A DNA stretch of 8,202 nucleotides from a bacterium (GCA_024278215.1 JAJRTR010000114.1:1-8202); one strand, 5' to 3'; counted from the stretch's first letter, positions 1 to 6,370 are shown. Notes: a model not told the origin generated them from the sequence alone. Numbers and translations: made by a program.

Positions 1-141
1 CGAAATTGTTCAGAGCAAGGCGGAGGTGTAAAATCCTCGCAGGCGTACTTGTAGAGTACGTCGAGGACGATTTCGCGCCGACAACGCAGCTATGGACAAT
101 AGCAGCCGACCGCAGCAGAATCAGAATTTTGCAATTGGCTC
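1..141 (+). repeat. MITE-like palindromic interspersed repeat, copy 1 (left end cut by window)
   Basis: Bases 1-97 match 7008-7104 in the same orientation with 6 mismatches by eye (about 94% identity). The core is an imperfect palindrome: CGTACT (45-50) and AGTACG (55-60) form the inner stem around TGTAG, and AAAATC/GATTT elements lie further out. The right end, 126-141, reads ATTTTGCAATTGGCTC, the exact reverse complement of the left end of copy 2 (6971-6986), so the element seems to have 16-bp terminal inverted repeats. Copy 2 has 37 bp left of the shared core, so a complete element should be about 178 bp. No protein is encoded; the open frame through it is incidental. Such palindromic elements are usually moved in trans by a transposase. 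A target duplication cannot be checked because the left end lies outside the window. Confidence 0.8.
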
Positions 142-452
142 TATTATCTACCGGCAATATGGGGACGGCGGTAAAGCCTTTTGCGGCATTAAAACCTTTG
201 TGCGGATGTGGCTGTGTCATGTATAGCTTCCGCATTGGAGACGGCGCGCACACTGCTCTGAAAACGTGTGGCAGGATATGTGCATCATTCATCGTCCTGG
301 CATAGTTGAGCACGTGAGCAACTTGTGTGGTCTTTGAATGCTCGTTTCAGGAACAGGTCGGTTATGCGTGGTGGCATCCCATTCGTACCGGACTCGCGAC
401 CGAACCGGCTTAATAATGTGATTTGCGTGTGGACATAAATGAATATGAACTA

Positions 453-480
453 TCCCCGACTGAATTCCGGGGAATTCTTT
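453..480 (+). terminator. Possible rho-independent terminator or hairpin
   Basis: TCCCCG (453-458) and CGGGGA (468-473) form a 6-bp stem around a 9-base loop, followed by ATTCTTTT. A competing palindrome, GAATTCC-GG-GGAATTC, occupies 462-477, so the site could equally be a protein-binding palindrome. No gene ends just before it in this window, which weakens the terminator reading; it could insulate the flagellin gene from transcription entering from the repeat side. Confidence 0.3.
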
Positions 481-554
481 TATATCGCATCCATCGTCCA
501 CGGTGGAAATATATAGACTGAGCGCGCTCGCGCTTACAGCAACTTTTACGACAA

Positions 555-583
555 CACCCTGTTGCTTACGTCGAATCAGGGTG
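555..583 (+). promoter_or_regulatory. Hairpin upstream of the flagellin gene
   Basis: CACCCTG (555-561) pairs perfectly with CAGGGTG (577-583) around a 15-base loop, about 80 bases before the flagellin start. If transcription starts upstream of this point it would be a 5' leader structure; otherwise it could be an operator. The function is unknown and only the inverted repeat is seen. Confidence 0.3.
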
Positions 584-621
584 ATATGGAGAATACGTGA
601 GATTCAGGTCTCGATCATTCC

Positions 622-653
622 CGGGGTAGTCCCCGTTAGCGAGTGCAAAGGAG
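622..653 (+). promoter_or_regulatory. GC hairpin just before the flagellin ribosome binding site
   Basis: CGGGG (622-626), TAGT, CCCCG (631-635) forms a tight 5-bp, 4-base-loop hairpin that ends 12 bases before the Shine-Dalgarno sequence AAGGAG (648-653). The ribosome binding site lies 8 bases before the ATG at 662 and decides that start over the upstream in-frame GTG at 503. The hairpin could protect the mRNA 5' end or tune translation, as leaders of abundant filament proteins often do; this is inference. Confidence 0.4.
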
Positions 654-661
654 ATGTCAGT

Positions 662-2215
662 ATGAAAATCAACACTAACATCAGCGCAATGATGGCAAGG
701 AATGTTCAGCGACTTCATTCCAAAAGCCTTTCGTCTTCTGTTGAAAGGTTGTCTAACGGACTGAAATTGAATCGCGGCGCGGACAACCCTTCGGGACTCG
801 GCACATCAGAAGTCGTGAAAGCCCAGGTGAAGGGCACGAACACAGCGATTCATAACGTGGAGGAATCCATCTATCTATATTCGCTCCGGGATGATTATTT
901 CCAAGAACTCGAGGAGATGCTCAACAGGATGCGCGACCTGGCTGTGAGGGCATCGAACGAAGCCACTCTCACAACGAGAGACCTTGGGAAGATGGACGAA
1001 GAAGTGCAGGCGATGAAACGTGAAGTCAACAGGAAGGCACTGGCATCTTATCAGGTAGATGGCGGCAGACTGCTGTTCAACCCGACAGACCTTGATGTAA
1101 TATGGGTGCTCGACGACACCGCCAGCATGGGCCCCTACGCAAACTCGCTTAAGAATGATGCCCCGTCGATGTTCAGTCAACTGGCGAAAGCCGGTTTCGA
1201 CTTGAGAATGGGGGTCGTAGGTTTCGACAGTATACTGAGAAATTACGGCTCCACGTCATTTCAGAAAAGCGCAACCGATTTCACTACCGACGTGGATGCT
1301 ATATTGACGGCAATCGGAGCCCCGTTAAGCGGCGTGGAGAACGGAATCGACGCGGTAAACTCCGCACTTGCGCTCGGTACGCTGGGTGGAGATTTCAGGG
1401 CGAACGCTGAAAAGATGGTGATCCTTCTGACCGACGAGGACTCGGACGATTTTGAATATACGAGATGGAGCCCCGCCGAGTGGTGGGCGCCCCCGGCGGA
1501 CCCCGGACTGTCCAGCGCGCCGAATGCGGCCGCGGCGGACGCGATACGCAACGCCTGTATTGCCAATCTCGTGGCGGCCGACGCAACTCTGCATGTCGCC
1601 GGGGTTGTAAAGGACTCCTCGGGCACTCTCCAGAATACACCGGACGACGACTACCAGGTCATTGCAAGTGACCCGACCATCAACGGCGGCGTGTACACTC
1701 TCGACACCGGCGGCGCGTGGGTGACAAGCATTACCAGCGCGATGCTCGCTCAGGGCGACGACTGGACTGTTGATTTCCAGGTCGGACCCGACTCCAATCA
1801 TTCCCTCACTGAAACTTTCAAATCCGTTACAACGGAATCCCTCGGCATAGACAGCGTCAATCTTGCCGCCGTCTCCTCCGCAATGAACTCTATTGACGTC
1901 GTAGATCGCGCAAAAGAGAATCTTTCGAACATGCGCCTGCGGACAGCCAATATCGTTTCCCGCCTTCAGCATATCGCCAACGACCTCGCTCATCAGAACA
2001 TAAACAACTCCGACTTCAGTTCACGTCTTAAAGATGCCGATATGGAAGAGGAAATCGTTCAATTCACAAAAACACAGCTTCTTTCCGACACCGCGACGTC
2101 CGCACAGGCACATGCCGACAGCAACATAGAATCGGCAATGCAGCTTATAGATGTCGTAAAATCAGCCAGGCACATCGCTCGATTCAATGACGCTTTTTAT
2201 AATCGAAACATGTGA
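662..2215 (+). CDS. Flagellin with a von Willebrand factor A domain in place of the variable region
   Basis: This encodes a 517-residue flagellin-type filament protein. Residues 1-140 are a typical flagellin N-terminal region: an MKINTNISAM start, ERLSNGLKLN at 28-37, ADNPSGLG at 40-47 and NRMRDLAVRASN at 88-99. Residues about 366-490 are the C-terminal core, with FQVG at 372-375, a helical stretch RTANIVSRLQHIANDL and the hallmark RLKDADMEEEIVQFTK at 455-470. Between them, about 145-360, lies a VWA fold: a strand VIWVL, then DDTASM at 151-156 (D151, T153, S155 as the MIDAS DxTxS), GVVGFDS at 184-190, a candidate third MIDAS residue near S223, and VILLTDED at 253-260 with D258. A Pro/Ala-rich loop sits at 270-295, and about 25 residues extend past the usual C-terminus. 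The ATG at 662 is chosen for its AAGGAG site and flagellin start. Family knowledge: termini pack into the filament core and the middle faces outward, and MIDAS VWA domains bind ligands through a metal ion. A role as a displayed adhesin or sensor is inference. No flagellar genes or chaperone lie nearby, so it may be a secondary flagellin. Confidence 0.93.
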   Translation: MKINTNISAMMARNVQRLHSKSLSSSVERLSNGLKLNRGADNPSGLGTSEVVKAQVKGTNTAIHNVEESIYLYSLRDDYFQELEEMLNRMRDLAVRASNEATLTTRDLGKMDEEVQAMKREVNRKALASYQVDGGRLLFNPTDLDVIWVLDDTASMGPYANSLKNDAPSMFSQLAKAGFDLRMGVVGFDSILRNYGSTSFQKSATDFTTDVDAILTAIGAPLSGVENGIDAVNSALALGTLGGDFRANAEKMVILLTDEDSDDFEYTRWSPAEWWAPPADPGLSSAPNAAAADAIRNACIANLVAADATLHVAGVVKDSSGTLQNTPDDDYQVIASDPTINGGVYTLDTGGAWVTSITSAMLAQGDDWTVDFQVGPDSNHSLTETFKSVTTESLGIDSVNLAAVSSAMNSIDVVDRAKENLSNMRLRTANIVSRLQHIANDLAHQNINNSDFSSRLKDADMEEEIVQFTKTQLLSDTATSAQAHADSNIESAMQLIDVVKSARHIARFNDAFYNRNM

Positions 2216-2285
2216 TTCCCCTGACGATTCCATGCCCCATCTTTTCCGATACCAACTATCCTTACCGTTGCCGCCGCCCCGCCAC

Positions 2286-2315
2286 TTGCCTTTAAAAGAA
2301 ATCTACAGCTATAAT
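2286..2315 (+). promoter_or_regulatory. Sigma-70-type promoter for the beta-sandwich/HEAT gene
   Basis: TTGCCT (2286-2291) and a perfect TATAAT (2310-2315) are separated by 18 bases, just after the flagellin stop. Transcription would start about 2322, leaving a leader of about 20 bases before the ATG at 2344. This suggests that the downstream gene is expressed independently of the flagellin gene. Confidence 0.55.
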
Positions 2316-2343
2316 TCTGTAATGTCTTAAGGTGACGTGGAAA

Positions 2344-3303
2344 ATGAAAACAGCAGGCCCGATGAAAACAATCCCTCAGGTTTGTATTAGCGTTTTGCTA
2401 TTCCTTTTTGTAGCTGTTCCGGCGGCGCACTGCCGGCCCATCGAGTCTTTCCTTTACATCAATAACGATACTCTCAACATCGGGGACCCCCTGTTTGTAA
2501 ACATCGAAGTCGAGAATCGCACATCGGCTGATGTCCGGCTGCCTCTTAACTTTTTCACTATGAATGAAAAGGGACGAACCGGCCTTTTTTTCTCTCTTTC
2601 AGACCCCGCCGGTATCGAGCTTGCGAACAGTTGTTCTCCGGAATCGCCCCCCGACAGCGACATGCCGCTTGTCCTCGCACCAGGCGAGTTCCATGGCCGC
2701 AAGAACATAAAACTCTCGGAATGCTTCAATATGAAACCCGCCGGTGTCTACTCACTTACTGCGATATTCACTTCTGCGGACACAGACGATCAAGTGTGGG
2801 CGGGTACCCTTAAGTCGCAAACGCTTGCAATCACTGTGAAAGAAAGCGAAGTGCGAATAAAACAAAAACAGGCCGCGAAACTCGTCAACCAGTGGATTGA
2901 AAACTATAAACTGTCCACAGCGATGGCATACAGGAGCAATATAGCATCGCTGGGCACACCCGCCGTCCCCGCAATAATCAAAGCACTCGACAAGAGCGAC
3001 AATTACTCTATGGCCAGTGACCTCCTGGCTCTGCTTGGCGAACTCCCATGCCGCGAAGCGGGTGACGCGCTGATAGAATTCATGCGCTCGGCAGACGACA
3101 GAAAATTCAAATCAAATGTTCCCGGCGGATTCTCAGCCTCCGGAATGCTGTCGGGCGCTGCCATTCGATCTATGGAAAAACTCGCCGGCTATAACCTTAT
3201 GCGCGAGAAAAAAATGTTCGTCGGCACAGATGTCGCCGTCCTGTGGAGCAACTGGTGGAAAAATAATCGACCGGCATATCCCAGGGCTGTCCCCGAAGAT
3301 TGA
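2344..3303 (+). CDS. Exported protein with N-terminal beta-sandwich and C-terminal HEAT-like repeats
   Basis: I do not recognise a named family. The 319-residue protein starts with a signal peptide (residues 1-30: positive MKTAGPMK, a hydrophobic stretch ISVLLFLFVAV, then PAAHC). The Cys at 30 lacks a proper lipobox because His precedes it, so ordinary signal peptidase I export is likelier than a lipoprotein. Residues about 35-168 look like an Ig-like or BsuPI-type beta-sandwich (NDTLNIGDPLFVNIEVENRT; SLSDPAG; LVLAPGE; GVYSLTAIF). Residues about 172-300 are helical, with one clear HEAT-like pair (LGTPAVPAIIKAL; LLALLGEL), and the chain ends in WSNWWKNNR, a Trp-rich tail I associate with exported HEAT-repeat proteins of PVC-type bacteria. 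ATG 2344 is preferred over GTG 2332 because AAGGTG at 2329-2334 is well placed for it; ATG 2362 is a further option. It faces the Rrf2 gene tail to tail, 29 bp away. The role is unknown; extracytoplasmic protein binding is a guess. Confidence 0.85.
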   Translation: MKTAGPMKTIPQVCISVLLFLFVAVPAAHCRPIESFLYINNDTLNIGDPLFVNIEVENRTSADVRLPLNFFTMNEKGRTGLFFSLSDPAGIELANSCSPESPPDSDMPLVLAPGEFHGRKNIKLSECFNMKPAGVYSLTAIFTSADTDDQVWAGTLKSQTLAITVKESEVRIKQKQAAKLVNQWIENYKLSTAMAYRSNIASLGTPAVPAIIKALDKSDNYSMASDLLALLGELPCREAGDALIEFMRSADDRKFKSNVPGGFSASGMLSGAAIRSMEKLAGYNLMREKKMFVGTDVAVLWSNWWKNNRPAYPRAVPED

Positions 3304-3332
3304 GGTTTTTCATGGCCGCGGAAGCCTTTTAT

Positions 3333-3791
3333 TTATTTTTGACAACCCGCCTTGATGTCCTGCAGCGACTTGATGGTATTCGCTTCTTCCTTCAACTGAT
3401 CCAGAGAGACTGAATCGAGAAAACCTTCCATTCTCTCTTCAAGACGCTTCCACAACTGGTGCGTGACACAATTCTTTTCTCTCGGGCATTTCCCCTTCGC
3501 GCATTTTTCATCCAGGCAATACACAGGCGCAATCGGGCCTTCAACCGCACGGATTACATCACCGATGCTTATTTCTTTCGCATCCTCGGCAAGTAAATAA
3601 CCACCGCCGAGCCCTTTCTTGCTCTTCACAATATTCTGTTTCTTCAGTTTGTGAAAAATCTGTTCCAGATAATGCAGGGATATATCCTCCCTTTGTGATA
3701 TTGCCTGAAGTGATACATATCCCTGTTCCATGTGCAGAGTCAGATCAAGCAATGCCCGCACTGCATAGCGCCCTCGTGTTGAAAGCCTCAT
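3333..3791 (-). CDS. Rrf2/IscR-family transcriptional regulator with cysteine cluster
   Basis: This is a 152-residue winged-helix regulator of the Rrf2 family, usual length. The N-terminus RLSTRGRYAVRALLDL, the recognition-helix region ISLHYLEQIFHKLKKQNIVKS and the wing KGLGGGYLLA (residues about 59-68) closely follow IscR. Four cysteines occur at 92, 97, 102 and 108, followed by THQLW; Cys92 and Cys108-x2-His correspond to the cluster ligands of E. coli IscR (C92, C98, C104, H107), though the spacing differs and one cysteine is extra. An iron-sulfur cluster sensing iron, sulfur, oxygen or NO is therefore likely, but no isc, suf or nif genes lie next to it, so the targets are unknown. ATG 3791 is chosen because AAAGGAG stands 6 bases before it; an in-frame TTG two codons earlier is too close to that site. 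It lies 179 bp downstream of coaBC on the same strand and probably has its own promoter. Confidence 0.93.
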   Translation of the reverse strand: MRLSTRGRYAVRALLDLTLHMEQGYVSLQAISQREDISLHYLEQIFHKLKKQNIVKSKKGLGGGYLLAEDAKEISIGDVIRAVEGPIAPVYCLDEKCAKGKCPREKNCVTHQLWKRLEERMEGFLDSVSLDQLKEEANTIKSLQDIKAGCQK

Positions 3792-3811
3792 TTGCAACTC
3801 CTTTCGGCGAC

Positions 3812-3831
3812 AAGCCTATACAATATGGCTT
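3812..3831 (-). promoter_or_regulatory. Candidate autoregulatory operator of the Rrf2 gene
   Basis: AAGCC-N10-GGCTT is an inverted repeat located 21-40 bases before the Rrf2 start codon and just downstream of the predicted transcription start. Rrf2 regulators commonly bind dyads of this size in their own promoters. The spacing between CC and GG (10) does not match the IscR type 2 site, so this would be a site of its own type. Only the dyad is seen; binding is inference. Confidence 0.35.
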
Positions 3832-3842
3832 ATTCTTTCCAT

Positions 3843-3870
3843 ATCATAATGTTTTTTTTGAACTTTTAAA
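3843..3870 (-). promoter_or_regulatory. Possible promoter of the Rrf2 gene
   Basis: On the minus strand TTTAAA (3870-3865) and TATGAT (3848-3843) are separated by 16 bases that include an 8-base A tract. Start would be near 3836, about 45 bases before the ATG. The -35 box matches the consensus at four of six positions, so confidence is moderate. Confidence 0.4.
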
Positions 3871-3970
3871 GGGATTCCCGTATTTCATTCTTTTTTAGTA
3901 GGATTTTATATTATGGTTTATGCAGAAGAATTGTGCGCTTCTTTTCAGCATGGCTCGAGATTCAGCAGGT

Positions 3971-5239
3971 TTACTTTTCCCTGTTATTTCTCTCTATCAT
4001 CTCTATCACTTTTCCAACAAGCTTTTCCGCTATAGCGTGTTTGCTCATGAGCGGCGTAGCATCAATGGCTACGTGCAGTCCGTCGACATCCTTCACATAT
4101 TCCCTACCTGTTTCGGAGACGTCGTTTTCTGTTTTTTTTCGTATGAACATAACCCTGTTTGTGTCGACTTCGAAGCCGCTGTCGCATGCGGCCACATCAT
4201 TCAAAACAATCATATCAAGATTTTTCTTTTTGAGTTTCTTTACCGAGTTCCGTATATGGTTCTGTGTTTCGGCGGAAAACCCTATCAGTATCTGCGATTC
4301 CGGTTTATTCTTCCCCAGTGTGCCCAGTATATCCCGAGTTCGCTTGAGATTCAGCGTCAGCCCACCTTCGGCTTTCTTGAGTTTCTGTTCGCTGACATCC
4401 GCTGGTGTGTAGTCGGCTACCGCTGCGGCCTTGACAATGATGTCCTGATCCGCGCTCACGGCGGTAACTTCTCTGTACATATCTTCGGCAGATGTGATTC
4501 CGACAACTTCGGCGCCGGGCGGGGGATATAGACTTGTTGCGCCCGTAACCAGAGTAACGGCAGCGCCATATTTCAGAAACGCTTCAGCAACGGCATACCC
4601 CATCTTCCCCGACGATCTGTTTGTGATGAACCTTACGGGGTCGATGTATTCACGTGTGGCTCCGGCCGTGACCAGCACACGTTTGCCGCCGAGCGCCGAT
4701 ATTTCCGAGAAGTACATCATCGTCCGCTCGACAATCTCTTCCGGCTCGGCCATCCGGCCCGGACCCACAGTGCCGCAGGCAAGGTATCCTGTCCCCGGCC
4801 GCACAACAGAAGCACCTTCGGCACGCAGTATATTCAGATTTTTCCCTACTGTGTGGTCGGTAAGCATACTGTCGTTCATTGCGGGAGCGACGACTACCGG
4901 ACACTTGATAGCCACATACAAAGTGGAGAGCAGATCATCGGCAACGCCTGTCGCAAACTTTGCAATTGTGTTTGCCGTAGCAGGCGCCACCACCAGCGCA
5001 TCGGCCCATTGCGAAAGTTCGATATGCTGGTAATTGTTTTCCTGTTTTTCGAACATGCGGTCATAAACAGGAAAACCTGTTATAGCTTCCAGTGTCAGCG
5101 GGGTAACGAATTTGAGGGCGTTCTCAGTCGCAACAACCTTCACCCTGATGTTGCGCTGCTGGAAAAGCCTGATCAGGGTGGGTGCCTTGTACGCAGCGAT
5201 ACCTCCGGTTATTCCAAGCAGGAGGTTATGTTCTTTCAT
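3971..5239 (-). CDS. coaBC: Bifunctional phosphopantothenoylcysteine decarboxylase / phosphopantothenate-cysteine ligase
   Basis: This carries out two steps of coenzyme A synthesis in the cytoplasm: CTP-dependent coupling of 4'-phosphopantothenate with cysteine (CoaB), then FMN-dependent decarboxylation to 4'-phosphopantetheine (CoaC). At 422 residues it is full length. The CoaC half (1-about 180) has the flavin-binding start GITGGIAAYK (9-18), the catalytic His72 in HIELSQWAD, PAMN (119-122) and the proton-donor Cys155 in GYLACG. The usual PxMNxxMW ends in Leu126 instead of Trp. The CoaB half (about 186-420) has TAGATREYIDPVRFITNRSSGKMG (starting at 191, with N207), KAAAVADYTP (270-279), KLKK (286-289) with the catalytic Lys, and GFSAET (320-325). 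The start is 2 bp after the rpoZ stop, so the two genes are probably translationally coupled; the ribosome binding site is weak (GCGGA inside rpoZ). It is the last gene of the remA-gmk-rpoZ-coaBC cluster. I saw no strong terminator behind it. Confidence 0.97.
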   Translation of the reverse strand: MKEHNLLLGITGGIAAYKAPTLIRLFQQRNIRVKVVATENALKFVTPLTLEAITGFPVYDRMFEKQENNYQHIELSQWADALVVAPATANTIAKFATGVADDLLSTLYVAIKCPVVVAPAMNDSMLTDHTVGKNLNILRAEGASVVRPGTGYLACGTVGPGRMAEPEEIVERTMMYFSEISALGGKRVLVTAGATREYIDPVRFITNRSSGKMGYAVAEAFLKYGAAVTLVTGATSLYPPPGAEVVGITSAEDMYREVTAVSADQDIIVKAAAVADYTPADVSEQKLKKAEGGLTLNLKRTRDILGTLGKNKPESQILIGFSAETQNHIRNSVKKLKKKNLDMIVLNDVAACDSGFEVDTNRVMFIRKKTENDVSETGREYVKDVDGLHVAIDATPLMSKHAIAEKLVGKVIEMIERNNREK

Positions 5240-5241
5240 TA

Positions 5242-5592
5242 TTATTCCGCATCGCCGAACTCGGCTTCAAAGTCGATGTCTTCTATTTCGAAAGCATCGT
5301 CGTCTTCGAGATCGAACTCGCCTTCGAGATCGATCATTTCGTCGAACCTGAAACTTGCTTCCTGCATTACATCTTCCTCTTCAGGTTCAGACTCTCCGAT
5401 TGTGTAATGTATTCTTTCAGCCGCTATCTCTTCCAAGGCGATCTGTAGCGGGTGGTGGCTTTTCGATTTTACATAGACCTCCACACCTTCGTTTATCTGT
5501 CTCGCCCTGTAGGATGAAATATTCACAAGCAAATATTTGTTGTTTTCAATTTTGAATAACTTTTCATCTGCGACGAAGCTGGTTTCGCTCAT
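5242..5592 (-). CDS. rpoZ: DNA-directed RNA polymerase omega subunit with long acidic tail
   Basis: Omega clamps the C-terminus of the beta' subunit and helps assemble RNA polymerase; in many bacteria it forms part of a ppGpp site. The 116-residue product has the family pattern KYLLVNISSYRARQIN (residues 19-34, with the conserved RAR at 29-31) and HPLQIALEEIAAERI (47-61), and sits in the classical position between gmk and coaBC. It is longer than the usual 70-90 residues: residues 66-116 form a tail with 25 Asp/Glu and a single Arg, interspersed with regular Phe and Ile. Start: ATG 5592 follows AGGTGAGG closely and directly precedes the domain; an in-frame start at 5640 would overlap gmk and add unconserved residues. 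The small family is hard to call by sequence alone, but the motif and context agree. Confidence 0.9.
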   Translation of the reverse strand: MSETSFVADEKLFKIENNKYLLVNISSYRARQINEGVEVYVKSKSHHPLQIALEEIAAERIHYTIGESEPEEEDVMQEASFRFDEMIDLEGEFDLEDDDAFEIEDIDFEAEFGDAE

Positions 5593-5629
5593 TTCCTCAC
5601 CTCTGATTTTTCCGGGCCTATGCCAAACA

Positions 5630-6256
5630 CTAAGAAACACGGCTTCTTTCAGCCCTTATAATACATATAATCAATTCGACACATTCGTCAAGTGTTTCGT
5701 TTTTTACCACGTAGTCATATTCAGGAATACTCTCGATTTCCTCGAGCGCATTTTTCATTCTCAGCTCAACGGTTTTCTTGTGTTTCTCTCCTTTTTCGTT
5801 TGTCGGCCTGCCGGCGAGCCTGCTTCGTATCTCATCGAGTGGCGCAGTGATAAAAATCATTATTGCTTCAGGTTTTCTCTGCTTTATCTGTTTCGCCCCT
5901 TTAACGTCTATCTCGAGCACGAGGTCTTTTCGCCTCGAGAAGGCTTCTCTCAAGTTGGATGCCGGTGTGCCGTACATTTCGCCATGCACATGAGCCCATT
6001 CCAGAAATTCGTCTTTTTCGACAAGCTCTTCGAATTGCGATCTTTCCATAAAATGGTAATTGACGCCATTCTCTTCACCGGGCCTCGGCTGCCTGGTAGT
6101 TGCCGAGATCGAAAACTCAAGCGTACCGGCTGTTACAGGATGATTCAGCAACCTGCCGACAACTGATGATTTTCCGACTCCCGAAGGGCCGGAAAGAACG
6201 ATCACCAAGTTTTTTCTTTCATCACTTTTTTCGCTATAGTCCGGGAGCGTACTCAT
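5630..6256 (-). CDS. gmk: Guanylate kinase
   Basis: This converts GMP and ATP to GDP and ADP, an essential cytoplasmic step of purine nucleotide supply that also links to (p)ppGpp metabolism. The 208-residue product is of normal length. The P-loop is GPSGVGKSS (23-31). The GMP-binding region follows with SISATTRQPRPGEENGVNYHFM (from 49), then the VHGEMYGTP motif (90-98) and the Walker B-like LVLEIDVKGAKQIK (112-125). The lid runs about 145-172 (RSRLAGRP ... LRMKNALEEI) and is a little extended by a Lys/Glu-rich stretch. ATG 6256 has GGAG at a 7-base spacing. It lies 123 bp after remA and 37 bp before rpoZ on the same strand, in the expected operon order. Confidence 0.97.
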   Translation of the reverse strand: MSTLPDYSEKSDERKNLVIVLSGPSGVGKSSVVGRLLNHPVTAGTLEFSISATTRQPRPGEENGVNYHFMERSQFEELVEKDEFLEWAHVHGEMYGTPASNLREAFSRRKDLVLEIDVKGAKQIKQRKPEAIMIFITAPLDEIRSRLAGRPTNEKGEKHKKTVELRMKNALEEIESIPEYDYVVKNETLDECVELIICIIRAERSRVS

Positions 6257-6318
6257 TTTGATTCTCCAGCATAGAGTATTTCAGTTTCGCCGCTTTGCCG
6301 CGCCATCTCCGGAATCGA

Positions 6319-6370
6319 CCGGCGACATCTGCCGGCCCATCTGCATCCCGAGCAAAACGTGAAACTCGGG
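6319..6370 (-). promoter_or_regulatory. Two tandem hairpins in the remA-gmk spacer
   Basis: In the 123-bp spacer two GC-rich hairpins can form in the operon mRNA: CCCGAG/CTCGGG (6347-6352 with 6365-6370, 12-base loop) and CCGGC/GCCGG (6319-6323 with 6331-6335, 7-base loop). No T run follows, so they are not simple terminators. They could be an mRNA processing or stability element between the two genes. Function is not known. Confidence 0.35.

Larger units (their letters stand above)
142..661. other. Non-coding stretch upstream of the flagellin gene
   Basis: I find no reading frame here with both a ribosome binding site and recognisable protein similarity. It holds a hairpin followed by T residues (453-480), a 7-bp hairpin at 555-583, a GC hairpin at 622-635 and the flagellin ribosome binding site at 648-653. 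A weak sigma-28-like pair, TAAA at 436-439 and CCCGACTG at 455-462 (spacing 15), matches the second box of GCCGATAA at only four of eight positions and overlaps the 453-480 hairpin, so I do not call it a promoter. I saw no sigma-54 GG/GC pair with correct spacing. Confidence 0.5.

Noticed and set aside
45-60. CRISPR-like repeat unit
   Set aside because: Only two copies 7 kb apart, with no regular spacers and no cas genes; the inverted termini fit a MITE-like element instead.
6-305. Open frame of 99 codons at the left edge
   Set aside because: Its first third is the palindromic repeat, the same frame as in copy 2, and it has no ribosome binding site or recognisable domain.
436-462. Sigma-28 flagellar promoter before the flagellin
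   Set aside because: The spacing is right but the -10 box matches only four of eight bases, it lies 200 bases from the start codon and overlaps a hairpin.
503-661. N-terminal extension of the flagellin
   Set aside because: The extra 53 residues have no flagellin similarity, while ATG 662 has AAGGAG and a standard flagellin start.
1325-1993. Long minus-strand frame opposite the flagellin
   Set aside because: It is a 222-codon antisense shadow in GC-rich coding DNA, without ribosome binding site or known motif.
3311-3340. Terminator between the convergent genes
   Set aside because: A T-rich stretch is present, but the only stem before it is 3 bp (GGC/GCC), too weak to call.
3920-4531. Plus-strand frame of about 200 codons opposite coaBC
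   Set aside because: It is antisense to highly conserved CoaB motifs; its Phe/Cys-rich translation is typical of a shadow frame.
5537-6166. Plus-strand frame opposite gmk
   Set aside because: It is antisense to the P-loop and GMP-binding regions of a clear guanylate kinase.
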